This document shows positions 41,280 to 48,539 of a DNA stretch of 55,741 nt, piece after piece. The notes under the pieces were generated by a model. It had not been told where the DNA came from and searched no databases. It worked only from the letters and a program-made list of their open reading frames with translations. The DNA lies in the NCBI GenBank assembly GCA_910577185.1, contig CAJTLR010000019.1:1-55741 (forward strand), in the 5' to 3' direction. This DNA is from an uncultured Acetatifactor sp. GTDB taxonomy: Bacteria; Bacillota; Clostridia; Lachnospirales; Lachnospiraceae. The translations under genes were made by a program, and so were the position numbers. Within the stretch, counting starts at the first letter, position 1. Each line of letters opens with the position of its first letter.

Positions 41280-42527
41280 TTACGTGGCTGAAGAAAGAGC
41301 GGAATTCCTTCCCTGCAGCATAGTTTCTCCCTCAAAAACCGGCTTCATACCAAAATAATGCAGCACAGTGGCCCCGATATCCGCAAAACTCCCCCGGGTG
41401 CCCAAATTTTCCGGTTCCAGCTTCGGACCGTACATCAGAAACGGCGTATATTCCCTGGTATGGTCAGTGGTGGCCTGGTATCCCGGGTCACAGCCGTGGT
41501 CCGCGGTGATCATCAGCAGATCATCCTCCCGCATTTTCCCCATAATCTCCGGCAGTCTGCCGTCAAAGTAAGTCAGGGCCCTGGCGTAACCGGCAATGTC
41601 CCTGCGATGCCCATACAGCATATCATAATCTACCAGATTAATAAAGCATAATCCTTCAAAATCCCGGTCCAGATATTCCAGGGTTCTCTCTATCCCCTCC
41701 TCATTGCCGGAAGTATACACGGATTCGGTGATGCCTTTTCCCGCAAAAATATCCTTTATTTTCCCTACGGCGATAACATCTTTCCCATTTTCCGACAACT
41801 GGTCCAGCATGGTAATTCCGGGGGGCAGAATGGAAAAATCATGCCTGTGGGACGTTCTGGTAAACTGTCCCCCGCAGGGGCCCACAAAGGGACGGGCGAT
41901 CACTCTCCCCACTCCGTGTTCCCCCTGCAGAATCTCCCGGGCAATGCGGCAGTACTCGTACAGCTCCTCCAGGGGAACCACTTCCTCATGGGCCGCTATC
42001 TGAAACACACTGTCCGCGGAAGTATACACAATCAGGTCCCCCGTCTCTTTATGGGCGTCCCCGTAGTCCTGGATCACCGCCGTCCCGGAATAGGGCAGAT
42101 TGCACAGAACGCCCCTGCCGGTTTTCTGCCGGAAAGGGGCAAGCACTTCTTCCGGAAATCCATGGGGATATGTGGGCAGCGGTCCCGGGGAATAGATTCC
42201 CGCAATCTCCCAGTGTCCTATGGTGGTATCTTTTCCTTTGGAGCGCTCCGTCATACGGGCTGTGACAGCTGTCTGCCGTATTGCGCTCCCGGTATCGCAG
42301 TCTCGTGAATCTTTGGTACCGGCCCGGTTTTTTTCACCTGACCCGCCGCCGGAAGGTTTCACTCCGTCGATTCGGAATAATCCCATCTCCTGCATGTTGG
42401 GCATATGAAAAAACGGGCTTGAGGATACGGTTCCCAGTGTGTTCACACCCACATCACCATAGGAAGCCGCATCCTCCATGGCGCCAATCCCAAAACTGTC
42501 CAAAACAATCAAAAATACTCTTTTCAT
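41280..42527 (-). CDS. deoB: Phosphopentomutase
   Basis: Interconverts ribose/deoxyribose 1- and 5-phosphates in nucleoside salvage. The 415-residue alkaline-phosphatase-fold enzyme has FLIVLDSFGIGAMEDA (metal Asp and the catalytic region), DTTIGHWEIAG (phosphorylated Thr), NLVDYDMLYGHRRD, ITADHGCDPGYQATTDHTRE and metal His/Asp pairs. Compared with the usual 390-400 residues there is an extra loop of about 30 residues (PSGGGSGEKNRAGTKD onward, about 58-92) before the catalytic Thr. The ATG 42527 is the family start. A promoter and an inverted repeat lie upstream. Confidence 0.95.
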   Translation of the reverse strand: MKRVFLIVLDSFGIGAMEDAASYGDVGVNTLGTVSSSPFFHMPNMQEMGLFRIDGVKPSGGGSGEKNRAGTKDSRDCDTGSAIRQTAVTARMTERSKGKDTTIGHWEIAGIYSPGPLPTYPHGFPEEVLAPFRQKTGRGVLCNLPYSGTAVIQDYGDAHKETGDLIVYTSADSVFQIAAHEEVVPLEELYEYCRIAREILQGEHGVGRVIARPFVGPCGGQFTRTSHRHDFSILPPGITMLDQLSENGKDVIAVGKIKDIFAGKGITESVYTSGNEEGIERTLEYLDRDFEGLCFINLVDYDMLYGHRRDIAGYARALTYFDGRLPEIMGKMREDDLLMITADHGCDPGYQATTDHTREYTPFLMYGPKLEPENLGTRGSFADIGATVLHYFGMKPVFEGETMLQGRNSALSSAT

Positions 42528-42562
42528 ATTCTCTTTTGTCCTTTCCGATAAAATGCAGGACA

Positions 42563-42636
42563 ATGGCCATTCGGCCCCTTCCTTTTCTAAATAAGAATAA
42601 GGATATTATACCATGATTTTGTGCGCCAGGGCGCAC
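42563..42636 (-). repeat. Single diverged copy of the 70-bp repeat upstream of deoB
   Basis: ATGGCCATTCGGCCCCTTCC and the later TATACCATGATT match the array units at 38012 and 52152, but the palindrome loop is replaced by a GTGCGCC-AG-GGCGCAC hairpin (42621-42636). Orientation relative to the downstream minus-strand gene is the same as in both arrays. Confidence 0.75.
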
Positions 42637-42648
42637 ATGGAATCAATA

Positions 42649-42703
42649 GTTGACATAACGCCCTTCTGTGTCAACATTATACCATAAACCCTATGTAAAA
42701 CAA
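42649..42703 (-). promoter_or_regulatory. deoB promoter with adjacent palindromic operator
   Basis: TTGTTT (42698-42703) and TATAAT (42676-42681) are 16 nt apart on the minus strand. Directly downstream of the -10 a 7-bp inverted repeat, GTTGACA (42649-42655) and TGTCAAC (42669-42675), with a 13-nt spacer covers the likely start site. Its position suits a repressor operator, for example for a nucleoside-responsive regulator, but the regulator is not in the window. Confidence 0.5.
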
Positions 42704-42766
42704 GTTAATTTCAGGGAAAAACATGTGTAAATTCATGCAGGACGGGACAGTTTGCCGTACATATTC

Positions 42767-43519
42767 TCACTGTGCCACCGTGCTGATGATAATATTTTCC
42801 GCGGCAACTTCCGTTTTACGTTTTACAATATCCTCAATCTGTGCCCTCATGGCGTCGTCAAGGGTTGCCGCATTGACCACCACGTCCACAGCGTCACCGT
42901 TGATGCTGACCACCACATCCTGGAATCCTTTGGCCTCCAGAAGAATTTCCGCGGCGGCTTCTTTCTCCGCAATGGCCGTCATCTGCACCATGCTGTCGAT
43001 GGCCGCCTGCTTCTGCTCATCGCTGACCTCCGCGCTGTTGATAATTTCCAGCAGTGTCTCCTTATTTTTTGCCCGGGTCTGTTCCTTTAAAAGCTTGGCG
43101 TCCGAAAGCATGGACATGCCTCCGTTGGAGGTAAACACTGCTTCCCCGGGGATTTCCCCTTCTTCCGGTGTATTTCCGGCCACTTCGCCCTCTGCCGCGC
43201 CCGCCGCGTCCGTCACCATATCCGTGTCAAGATAGTCCTCCGCAATCACATCCCCGTCTGTATCCAGGCTTTCGATCTCCGTCACTCCGTTCACCAGGTC
43301 TTCCTCTGACAAATCCAGCAATCCGTCCAAAGTATAATTGTCGGACACCACCCCATCCGAATCCACCGGGCTTGCACTGCCCACGTCCACATTGCTGTCA
43401 TCTGTCTTGAGATATTCATCCTCCAGTCCGGTTCCCGCAAACTGCAGATAGCCTGCAATTGCAATCATAATTGCCAGTGCGGTTATCATTAGCTGATTTT
43501 TTTTGATTAAGCTTTTCAC
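42767..43519 (-). CDS. spoIIIAH: Stage III sporulation protein AH
   Basis: Mother-cell membrane protein that forms the ring channel with forespore SpoIIQ. The 250-residue product has one N-terminal membrane segment (LMITALAIMIAIAGYLQFA, about 10-28), a long acidic linker and the conserved C-terminal ring-building domain (QTRAKNKETLLEIINSAEVS, AEKEAAAEILLEAKGFQDVVV). It begins with GTG at 43519, with GAGAGG upstream. It is the last gene of the spoIIIA operon. Confidence 0.95.
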   Translation of the reverse strand: MKSLIKKNQLMITALAIMIAIAGYLQFAGTGLEDEYLKTDDSNVDVGSASPVDSDGVVSDNYTLDGLLDLSEEDLVNGVTEIESLDTDGDVIAEDYLDTDMVTDAAGAAEGEVAGNTPEEGEIPGEAVFTSNGGMSMLSDAKLLKEQTRAKNKETLLEIINSAEVSDEQKQAAIDSMVQMTAIAEKEAAAEILLEAKGFQDVVVSINGDAVDVVVNAATLDDAMRAQIEDIVKRKTEVAAENIIISTVAQ

Positions 43520-43595
43520 GTTTCATCCTCTCCTCACGTTTTACTAGTTCATTGTATGAGCCTTCCGGATGATATATGCTTGGGAATTCCCCAAA

Positions 43596-44264
43596 TTATT
43601 TCTGTCCCGGCGACTGCTGTTCCTCCGGTGCGGGAACCATTTTCACCACCTTTACTTTATGGGCCTCCACCCCGAAAAGCGCTTCCGCAATTTCCACAAT
43701 ATTTCTGCTCACGGTGCCGCTTCCCGCCCCTTCCGCCACCACCAGCACTCCTTCTATCCGGGGCGGCAGCGTCTTGACCACATATGGCTCGCTGGCCCCG
43801 CTCTCCGTGCGGTACACGGCGCTTTCCCCGGAATCGGTTTCGTTTACGGTACGTGTCCCACCCTGGGCGTCACTTTCGCTGGTAGCCGAATGTCTTACCG
43901 TTTCCTCCTTCTCAACCACCAGTTCTCTTGAGGATTTCAGGGTAATCATCACTTTCACCTTTCCCACGCCTGCCATCTGGGAAAGGGCCTCCGTCAGGCT
44001 CTCCTCCAGGTAAGCCGCATATGCCTCATCCGTCTCTTCCCCTGCCTTTTCCCGGCCTGGCTCCTTGTCCGTCTCCTCCTGAGGGGTCACAAGCCCGCTT
44101 TCCTCCCCCGCCTCTCTCCCGCCCTGGTCCCCGCCATCCTTTTTGGTGGGCAGCGCGATGATCACCAGCAGGATTCCCGCCAGTACAAGAACGATAAAAT
44201 TGTCCTTCCGAAACCATTTTTGCAGCCCTCTGTCAGCCGCCCATTTTTTCCAGTCCCTGCCCAT
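43596..44264 (-). CDS. spoIIIAG: Stage III sporulation protein AG
   Basis: Forms the large oligomeric ring of the sporulation feeding tube in the outer forespore membrane. 222 residues: one membrane segment (FIVLVLAGILLVIIALP, about 23-39), an acidic linker, then the ring-building fold (LSQMAGVGKVKVMITLKSSREL, EGVLVVAEGAGSGTVSRNIVEIAEALFGV). GGAGGGAT precedes the ATG. It lies between AF and AH in the expected order. Confidence 0.95.
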   Translation of the reverse strand: MGRDWKKWAADRGLQKWFRKDNFIVLVLAGILLVIIALPTKKDGGDQGGREAGEESGLVTPQEETDKEPGREKAGEETDEAYAAYLEESLTEALSQMAGVGKVKVMITLKSSRELVVEKEETVRHSATSESDAQGGTRTVNETDSGESAVYRTESGASEPYVVKTLPPRIEGVLVVAEGAGSGTVSRNIVEIAEALFGVEAHKVKVVKMVPAPEEQQSPGQK

Positions 44265-44324
44265 ATCCCTCCTGTCCTGCCCTGTTCCTTCGGCATCCTC
44301 CCGGAAATCAAAGCCTCCCCTTCC

Positions 44325-44858
44325 TCACTTTATGGTAATCGGCCCGATCTCCTCCACCCTGATCTCAATCTCCCCGGAAGGAGCCTGATTCCCCCTTTCT
44401 CCTGCCGCATCCTGCAGGGGATTCCCGGAACCGGTAGTTTCCGGCTCTGCCGCATCCGCTTCCGCTGCTGTTCCTTCCTCCCTGGGATCCGCCTCCGGCG
44501 CCGCACCCCCGGACACGGATTCCTCCGGCCCCGGGTTCCCCTTTTCTGTCAGCTTCCTGATTTCTTCCAGGGTCATCTGCTCCAGAAGCTTGTCGGCTTC
44601 CGCCGCATTTTTCTCCGCTTCCCGCATGCCCTGCTCCAGTCCCCGCCGGAACTGCTCCAGGATGCCTGCCGTGTCCAGCGTCCCTTTTCCCAGGAAAAAA
44701 TTCCCCACCGGCAAAAAAAGCTGTATCAGAATCATGATACTCACCAGCAGTTTCAAATATTTTTCATAGGCATCCCCCGCCCGGAAATGCATCAGCGCCT
44801 GGGCGCATATCATGAATATTCCCACCCTGCATATTGTCCTGAAAAATGACTGCAGCAT
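44325..44858 (-). CDS. spoIIIAF: Stage III sporulation protein AF
   Basis: A 177-residue membrane protein of the SpoIIIA-SpoIIQ complex with two N-terminal membrane segments (TICRVGIFMICAQALM and LKLLVSIMILIQLFLPV). A helical, acidic C-terminal region ends in EIRVEEIGPITIK. AAGGAGG lies well placed before the ATG. Its role in the complex is structural; details are not known. Confidence 0.92.
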   Translation of the reverse strand: MLQSFFRTICRVGIFMICAQALMHFRAGDAYEKYLKLLVSIMILIQLFLPVGNFFLGKGTLDTAGILEQFRRGLEQGMREAEKNAAEADKLLEQMTLEEIRKLTEKGNPGPEESVSGGAAPEADPREEGTAAEADAAEPETTGSGNPLQDAAGERGNQAPSGEIEIRVEEIGPITIK

Positions 44859-44906
44859 AGTGACCTGCCTCCTTTCCCACTGTAATACTGCCTGTTTTAT
44901 GCTTTG

Positions 44907-45947
44907 TCAGCAAATTGTAACCGCTATGGCCATCAGAAACAGCATCATTGCGGTTCCCACCGTGCGCAGAAGCAGAAAACCCGCATTTCCTATCCTGTCC
45001 GCACAGGCTGTAAGCCTGTTGTCACTGACGATTCCCATAAAGGCAGCGGCAGCTTTCAGCACTCCGGATATCACCGCGATTTTCAGCAGCGGCAGCGCGC
45101 AAAGCAGCAGTAACAGCAACAGCAGTATGGCGCCGATGCTGTTGCGGATCACAACCGCAGATCCCAGTATCAGCTCTGTCACACTGCCTGCGGTGTTTCC
45201 CACTCCCGGTATGGCGGAAATCATCTTCTGAAGCACGGAATTTCTGGCGGAATCCACCATGGGCGCAATCAGCCTCTGGAATATGCCGATTCCCGTCACC
45301 ACCCCCAGCGCACCTTTCAGCACCCAGCCCACCGCTTTTCCCAGAAAATCTATCAGGAAATTCAGTTTTTCTTCTATCCAGATTCCGTTTACCACTGACA
45401 GCATACAAAAGCTGTAGATCAGGGGAAGCAGCCACGACGACAACACGGCTTCCACGCCGTACACGGCAAACAGCATCAGCTGCTGGGATGCCCCCGCGCT
45501 GACAGAACCTGCGGCCACCCCTACCGAAAGCAGGTAGGCGGGCACAAGGAGCTTTACAAACAATATAATATTTTCCATGGTCTCCCCAGCCGTGGACGCA
45601 GCCTGGAAAAAACATTTCAAAAGCACCGTGGTACAGAGCAGATACATGAAATAGAATCCCATGTCGGCCACCTGGCGCTTGTCAAAGATTTCCACAAAAT
45701 GGGTCAGCATCGCGGATACGATTCCCAGTACCAGCAGCCACAGAAACACATCCCGCATACTCATAAGCTGGGCCGTAAAATCCGCGATGCTTCCCTGGAA
45801 CAATGCGGAAACAGCCCCGAAAATATCCCCCGACATCATCTGGGAAAACAGCTGTTCCAGGTTCAGGTTCTTTTCCGGAAAAAGACGGGAGATCCCTTCC
45901 TCCAGCTTATCCAGCCCGTAATCCTGCCAAATCAGCTCCAGCTCCAT
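44907..45947 (-). CDS. spoIIIAE: Stage III sporulation protein AE
   Basis: The polytopic component of the SpoIIIA complex, with about seven or eight membrane segments. 346 residues, starting MELELIWQDYGLDKLEEGI after GAGGAG. Key blocks are FLWLLVLGIVSAMLTHFVEIF, LLVPAYLLSVGVAAGSVSAG and AVGWVLKGALGVVTGIGIFQRLIAP. It lacks the long signal-like N-terminus of some relatives, so it is slightly short for the family. Fourteen nt separate it from AD. Confidence 0.95.
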   Translation of the reverse strand: MELELIWQDYGLDKLEEGISRLFPEKNLNLEQLFSQMMSGDIFGAVSALFQGSIADFTAQLMSMRDVFLWLLVLGIVSAMLTHFVEIFDKRQVADMGFYFMYLLCTTVLLKCFFQAASTAGETMENIILFVKLLVPAYLLSVGVAAGSVSAGASQQLMLFAVYGVEAVLSSWLLPLIYSFCMLSVVNGIWIEEKLNFLIDFLGKAVGWVLKGALGVVTGIGIFQRLIAPMVDSARNSVLQKMISAIPGVGNTAGSVTELILGSAVVIRNSIGAILLLLLLLLCALPLLKIAVISGVLKAAAAFMGIVSDNRLTACADRIGNAGFLLLRTVGTAMMLFLMAIAVTIC

Positions 45948-45960
45948 GCAACAACTCCTC

Positions 45961-46347
45961 TCACAGAAAACTCTGTATCTGTTCAATGACTGCAAAAAGA
46001 ATGGGCAGACCCGCAAACATCACCGTGAGCTTTCCCAGGACCTCGATCTGTCCCGCCACCGCCTGGTATCCCGCATCCCTGCAAATATCGGCGCTGAAAT
46101 CACATATGTACGTGATACCGATTACTTTTAATAAAATGGACAAATACCCTTCCGCGCCGTTTAAATATTCCCTGATTCTGGAAAACTGCGCAGTCACCGT
46201 CTCCACCTGCCGTATGGAAAAGAAAAAAACGATGATGCTGACAGCCAGTCCCATATAAGTGGCATATTCCGGCTTGCTTCCCCGGAACTGAATTGCCAGC
46301 AATACCCCCGCAATGCCCAGAAAGGCCACCTTAACAAGTTCCGTCAT
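45961..46347 (-). CDS. spoIIIAD: Stage III sporulation protein AD
   Basis: A 128-residue membrane protein of the SpoIIIA complex with about four segments (VAFLGIAGVLLAIQF, YMGLAVSIIVFFFSI, LLKVIGITYICDFSADICRDAG, LTVMFAGLPILFAVI). GGAGG before ATG 46347 sets the start; the frame continues upstream through a structured intercistronic element without a better site. Confidence 0.95.
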   Translation of the reverse strand: MTELVKVAFLGIAGVLLAIQFRGSKPEYATYMGLAVSIIVFFFSIRQVETVTAQFSRIREYLNGAEGYLSILLKVIGITYICDFSADICRDAGYQAVAGQIEVLGKLTVMFAGLPILFAVIEQIQSFL

Positions 46348-46369
46348 AATAATCCTCCATTCTTGTTCA

Positions 46370-46425
46370 GTGCGCGAATTTGGGCCTAAGCACAAATTTG
46401 CCTGTGAAAAATTTATTTTTCACAG
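46370..46425 (-). promoter_or_regulatory. Structured intercistronic element between spoIIIAC and spoIIIAD
   Basis: The 86-nt gap is long for this tightly packed operon. It has a perfect 10-bp hairpin (CTGTGAAAAA / TTTTTCACAG, 46402-46425). Next to it AATTTG (46377-46382) pairs with CAAATT (46393-46398), and GTGC (46370-46373) can pair with GCAC (46390-46393) in an interleaved order. The plan, an AT hairpin then crossed arms then a ribosome site and ATG, resembles the 102-bp repeat, but the arms are short and share one base. Confidence 0.5.
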
Positions 46426-46433
46426 TATGCCTC

Positions 46434-46628
46434 CTAAAGCGCAAACAATGTCTGTATTGTCTGGAACAGTTCATATATGTACGGCACAATCCAGGTGAGC
46501 ACCAGTATCAGTCCTGCAAGGCTGATCAGGAAAGCATGTTCTTCCCTGCCACTGTGTTTCAGTATCTGACTCAGTATGGTAACCAGTATTCCCACTGCCG
46601 CAATTTTAAATATCAGACTTACTCCCAT
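46434..46628 (-). CDS. spoIIIAC: Stage III sporulation protein AC
   Basis: A 64-residue protein with two membrane segments (LIFKIAAVGILVTILSQIL and AFLISLAGLILVLTWIVPYIYELF), exactly the usual size and shape of SpoIIIAC. GAGG precedes the ATG. It follows AB by 42 nt. Confidence 0.95.
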   Translation of the reverse strand: MGVSLIFKIAAVGILVTILSQILKHSGREEHAFLISLAGLILVLTWIVPYIYELFQTIQTLFAL

Positions 46629-46670
46629 AACGCCTCACATTCTCGTCAGGATATGCAGGATTCCGGGCTT

Positions 46671-47189
46671 TCACAGAAACACCAAAATCAGAAGCAGGCC
46701 GCCCATTGCACCGAGTCCTACAGCCATCCTGCATTTTTCCTCATTTTCTTTCTCCAGCCTCTCCTGGGTTCCGTGCAGAAATTCCATGCTCTGTTCTATG
46801 GCCCGCAGCTGCATCTGTCCATCCGCAAATCCCGCCTGGGAAAGGAACCTGAAAAAAGCCTCCCTGTCCTCCTCCTTCAGCGGCAGTGTTCTGAACACCT
46901 CCCCCATCTCCTCCCGGAACACCTCCCCGAAGGAAATTCCCGCATTCTCTGCCATCCTGCCGCCGATTTTCAAAAAAGCCCCTTCAAATGGCGGCTTCAG
47001 ATAGCGCGCCGCATGTCCGCAGCATTCCGGGAGCGTTGCCCGGCCGTACCGCACTTCACCTGCCATCAGTTCCAGAAGATTCTGCAGTACCCGCAGGGCT
47101 TTTATCCGGCCTTCCAGCTGGAACCGATACCATATTCCCAGCCCCAGGCATCCCGTAAATATCATACACCCGCCCAAAGTCCGAAGCAT
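46671..47189 (-). CDS. spoIIIAB: Stage III sporulation protein AB
   Basis: 172 residues with an N-terminal membrane segment (GGCMIFTGCLGLGIWY) and a C-terminal one (LGAMGGLLLILVFL). The middle resembles GspF/TadC-type pilus membrane platform proteins (LEGRIKALRVLQNLLELMAGEVRYGRATLPE). It is thought to pair with the ATPase SpoIIIAA. GGAGG precedes ATG 47189. Confidence 0.94.
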   Translation of the reverse strand: MLRTLGGCMIFTGCLGLGIWYRFQLEGRIKALRVLQNLLELMAGEVRYGRATLPECCGHAARYLKPPFEGAFLKIGGRMAENAGISFGEVFREEMGEVFRTLPLKEEDREAFFRFLSQAGFADGQMQLRAIEQSMEFLHGTQERLEKENEEKCRMAVGLGAMGGLLLILVFL

Positions 47190-47205
47190 TCCGGTTCCTC
47201 CTTCC

Positions 47206-48186
47206 TCACGCACTTCCCGGCATTTTATTTCCCGGTTCCTCCGGGTGCCGGCGGGATGTCCTGCCGCTCTCTTCCAGCTGCTTTACCACACATTTCCCAT
47301 TTTCTTTGCCCAGAATCAGAAACAGGTCAAACATTCTCTCCCAGAAATCTGCCCCCTTTCCAAACCGGCGTTCCACGTCTGCCCTGCCCTCCCCGTGAAC
47401 CGTGGCCAGGATCCTGCACCCGCAGGCAGACGCCTGTCCCAGCGCCTGCAGTTCCCCGTCGCTTCCCAGTTCGTCTATGGCAATCACCCGGGGCGACATG
47501 GACCGCAGAAGCAGCAGCATTCCCAGTTCCTTGGGACATCCGTCCAGAACATCCGTCCGCATTCCCACATCATTCTGCGGCCTTCCCAGAAAAGAGCCTG
47601 CCAGTTCTGACCGCTCATCCACCACGCCTACGGTCATCCCCCTGCCAAAAGCATTTCCATCCGAAATCTGGCGTACCAGATCACGCAATATGGTTGTTTT
47701 TCCACAGCCGGGCGGTGATATGATCAGCGCGCTCTTCAGCCGTCCCTCCCTATACATCCTGGGAAGCACCTGGTCTGCCGCCCCTTTTTTCTGATGGGAT
47801 ACCCTGATATTGAAAAAAGAAATATTTTTCAGGGTCCTGAGTTTCCCGTTTTCGGCCAGAACGGCTTGTCCCGCCACCCCCACCCGGTGTCCTCCGGCCA
47901 CGGTCACAAATCCCCGCCGCAGTTCTTCCTCAAACGCATAAGGCGAGTAATGGCAGATATGCTCCAGTATTTCCTCCAGCTCCCTTTCCGTCATACGCCG
48001 GGCTCCCAGGCAGGAATCCGTAAATTCCCCCTGGTCCGTGAGAAAAAATTCCCTGCCATCCATGTACAGCACTGCCTCTCTTCCCGCCCGCAGGCGGATT
48101 TCCTGGATTCGGTCCTGGGCATCCGCCGTCCTCTGCCAGAATGTCCTGTGTGATAATGGGAACAGCTGTAAAATAGAGTTTTCCAT
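47206..48186 (-). CDS. spoIIIAA: Stage III sporulation protein AA, secretion-type ATPase
   Basis: A cytoplasmic AAA-type ATPase of 326 residues that probably powers the mother cell-to-forespore channel. Walker A: IISPPGCGKTTILRDL (about 155-170). Walker B: VIAIDELGSDGE. Also GVVDERSELAGSF and CRILATVHGEG, the family signature. Of three in-frame starts, ATG 48186 has AGGAGG at the best distance. It is the first gene of the complete eight-gene operon and has a sigma-E-like promoter. Confidence 0.96.
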   Translation of the reverse strand: MENSILQLFPLSHRTFWQRTADAQDRIQEIRLRAGREAVLYMDGREFFLTDQGEFTDSCLGARRMTERELEEILEHICHYSPYAFEEELRRGFVTVAGGHRVGVAGQAVLAENGKLRTLKNISFFNIRVSHQKKGAADQVLPRMYREGRLKSALIISPPGCGKTTILRDLVRQISDGNAFGRGMTVGVVDERSELAGSFLGRPQNDVGMRTDVLDGCPKELGMLLLLRSMSPRVIAIDELGSDGELQALGQASACGCRILATVHGEGRADVERRFGKGADFWERMFDLFLILGKENGKCVVKQLEESGRTSRRHPEEPGNKMPGSA

Positions 48187-48206
48187 CGACATGTCCTCCT
48201 TTCTCA

Positions 48207-48234
48207 AATATATGAGCAAACTGCACGGATATTC
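48207..48234 (-). promoter_or_regulatory. Sigma-E-like promoter of the spoIIIA operon
   Basis: GAATATC (48228-48234) and CATATATT (48207-48214) are spaced 13 nt apart on the minus strand (14 from GAATAT), close to the mother-cell sigma-E consensus (KMATATT, 14-15, CATACAHT). The operon is sigma-E-dependent in Bacillus subtilis. The implied start site lies just before the AGGAGG of spoIIIAA. Confidence 0.65.
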
Positions 48235-48252
48235 CTATATCCTGAAAAAGCC

Positions 48253-48472
48253 GCGCGGGGCGCATGTTGCGTCAGCAACTATTTTCCTTATGCGCCCGTG
48301 TGCAATCCAGTAGGGGAATGCCCTTCTCCACTACTCGTGCGCCGGGTGCATGTTGCGTCAGCAACAATTTTCCTTATGCACCCCTATGCAATCCAGTAGG
48401 GGAATGCCCTTCTCCACTGCTCGTGCGCCGGGTGCATGTTGCGTCAGCAACTATTTTCCTTGTGCACCCGTG
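48253..48472. repeat. Tandem 86-bp structured repeats upstream of spoIIIA
   Basis: Two full units and a partial third start at 48253, 48339 and 48425. Each has an outer 8-bp stem and an inner GTTGC-GTCA-GCAAC hairpin. In unit 1 the outer stem is GGGCGCAT/ATGCGCCC, in unit 2 GGGTGCAT/ATGCACCC, a compensatory C:G to T:A change. In unit 3 one pair becomes a T:G wobble. This supports conservation of the fold in RNA or single-stranded DNA. Confidence 0.9.
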
Positions 48473-48480
48473 TGCATAAA

Positions 48481-48521
48481 AAAACACCCGCAGGCGAATT
48501 CCTTCACCTTGCGGGTGTTTT
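48481..48521 (-). terminator. Bidirectional terminator after the transglutaminase-like gene
   Basis: A 12-bp stem (AAAACACCCGCA at 48481-48492, TGCGGGTGTTTT at 48510-48521) encloses a 17-nt loop and carries runs of T on both strands (seven on the minus side). It starts 19 nt past the stop of the minus-strand gene. Confidence 0.85.
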
Positions 48522-48539
48522 TCACACAATCTATGCAGT

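Noticed and set aside
46380..47723. 447-codon plus-strand frame across the spoIIIA genes
   Set aside because: It lies antisense to four well-recognised genes, is rich in Pro, His, Ser and Cys, and has no family motif.
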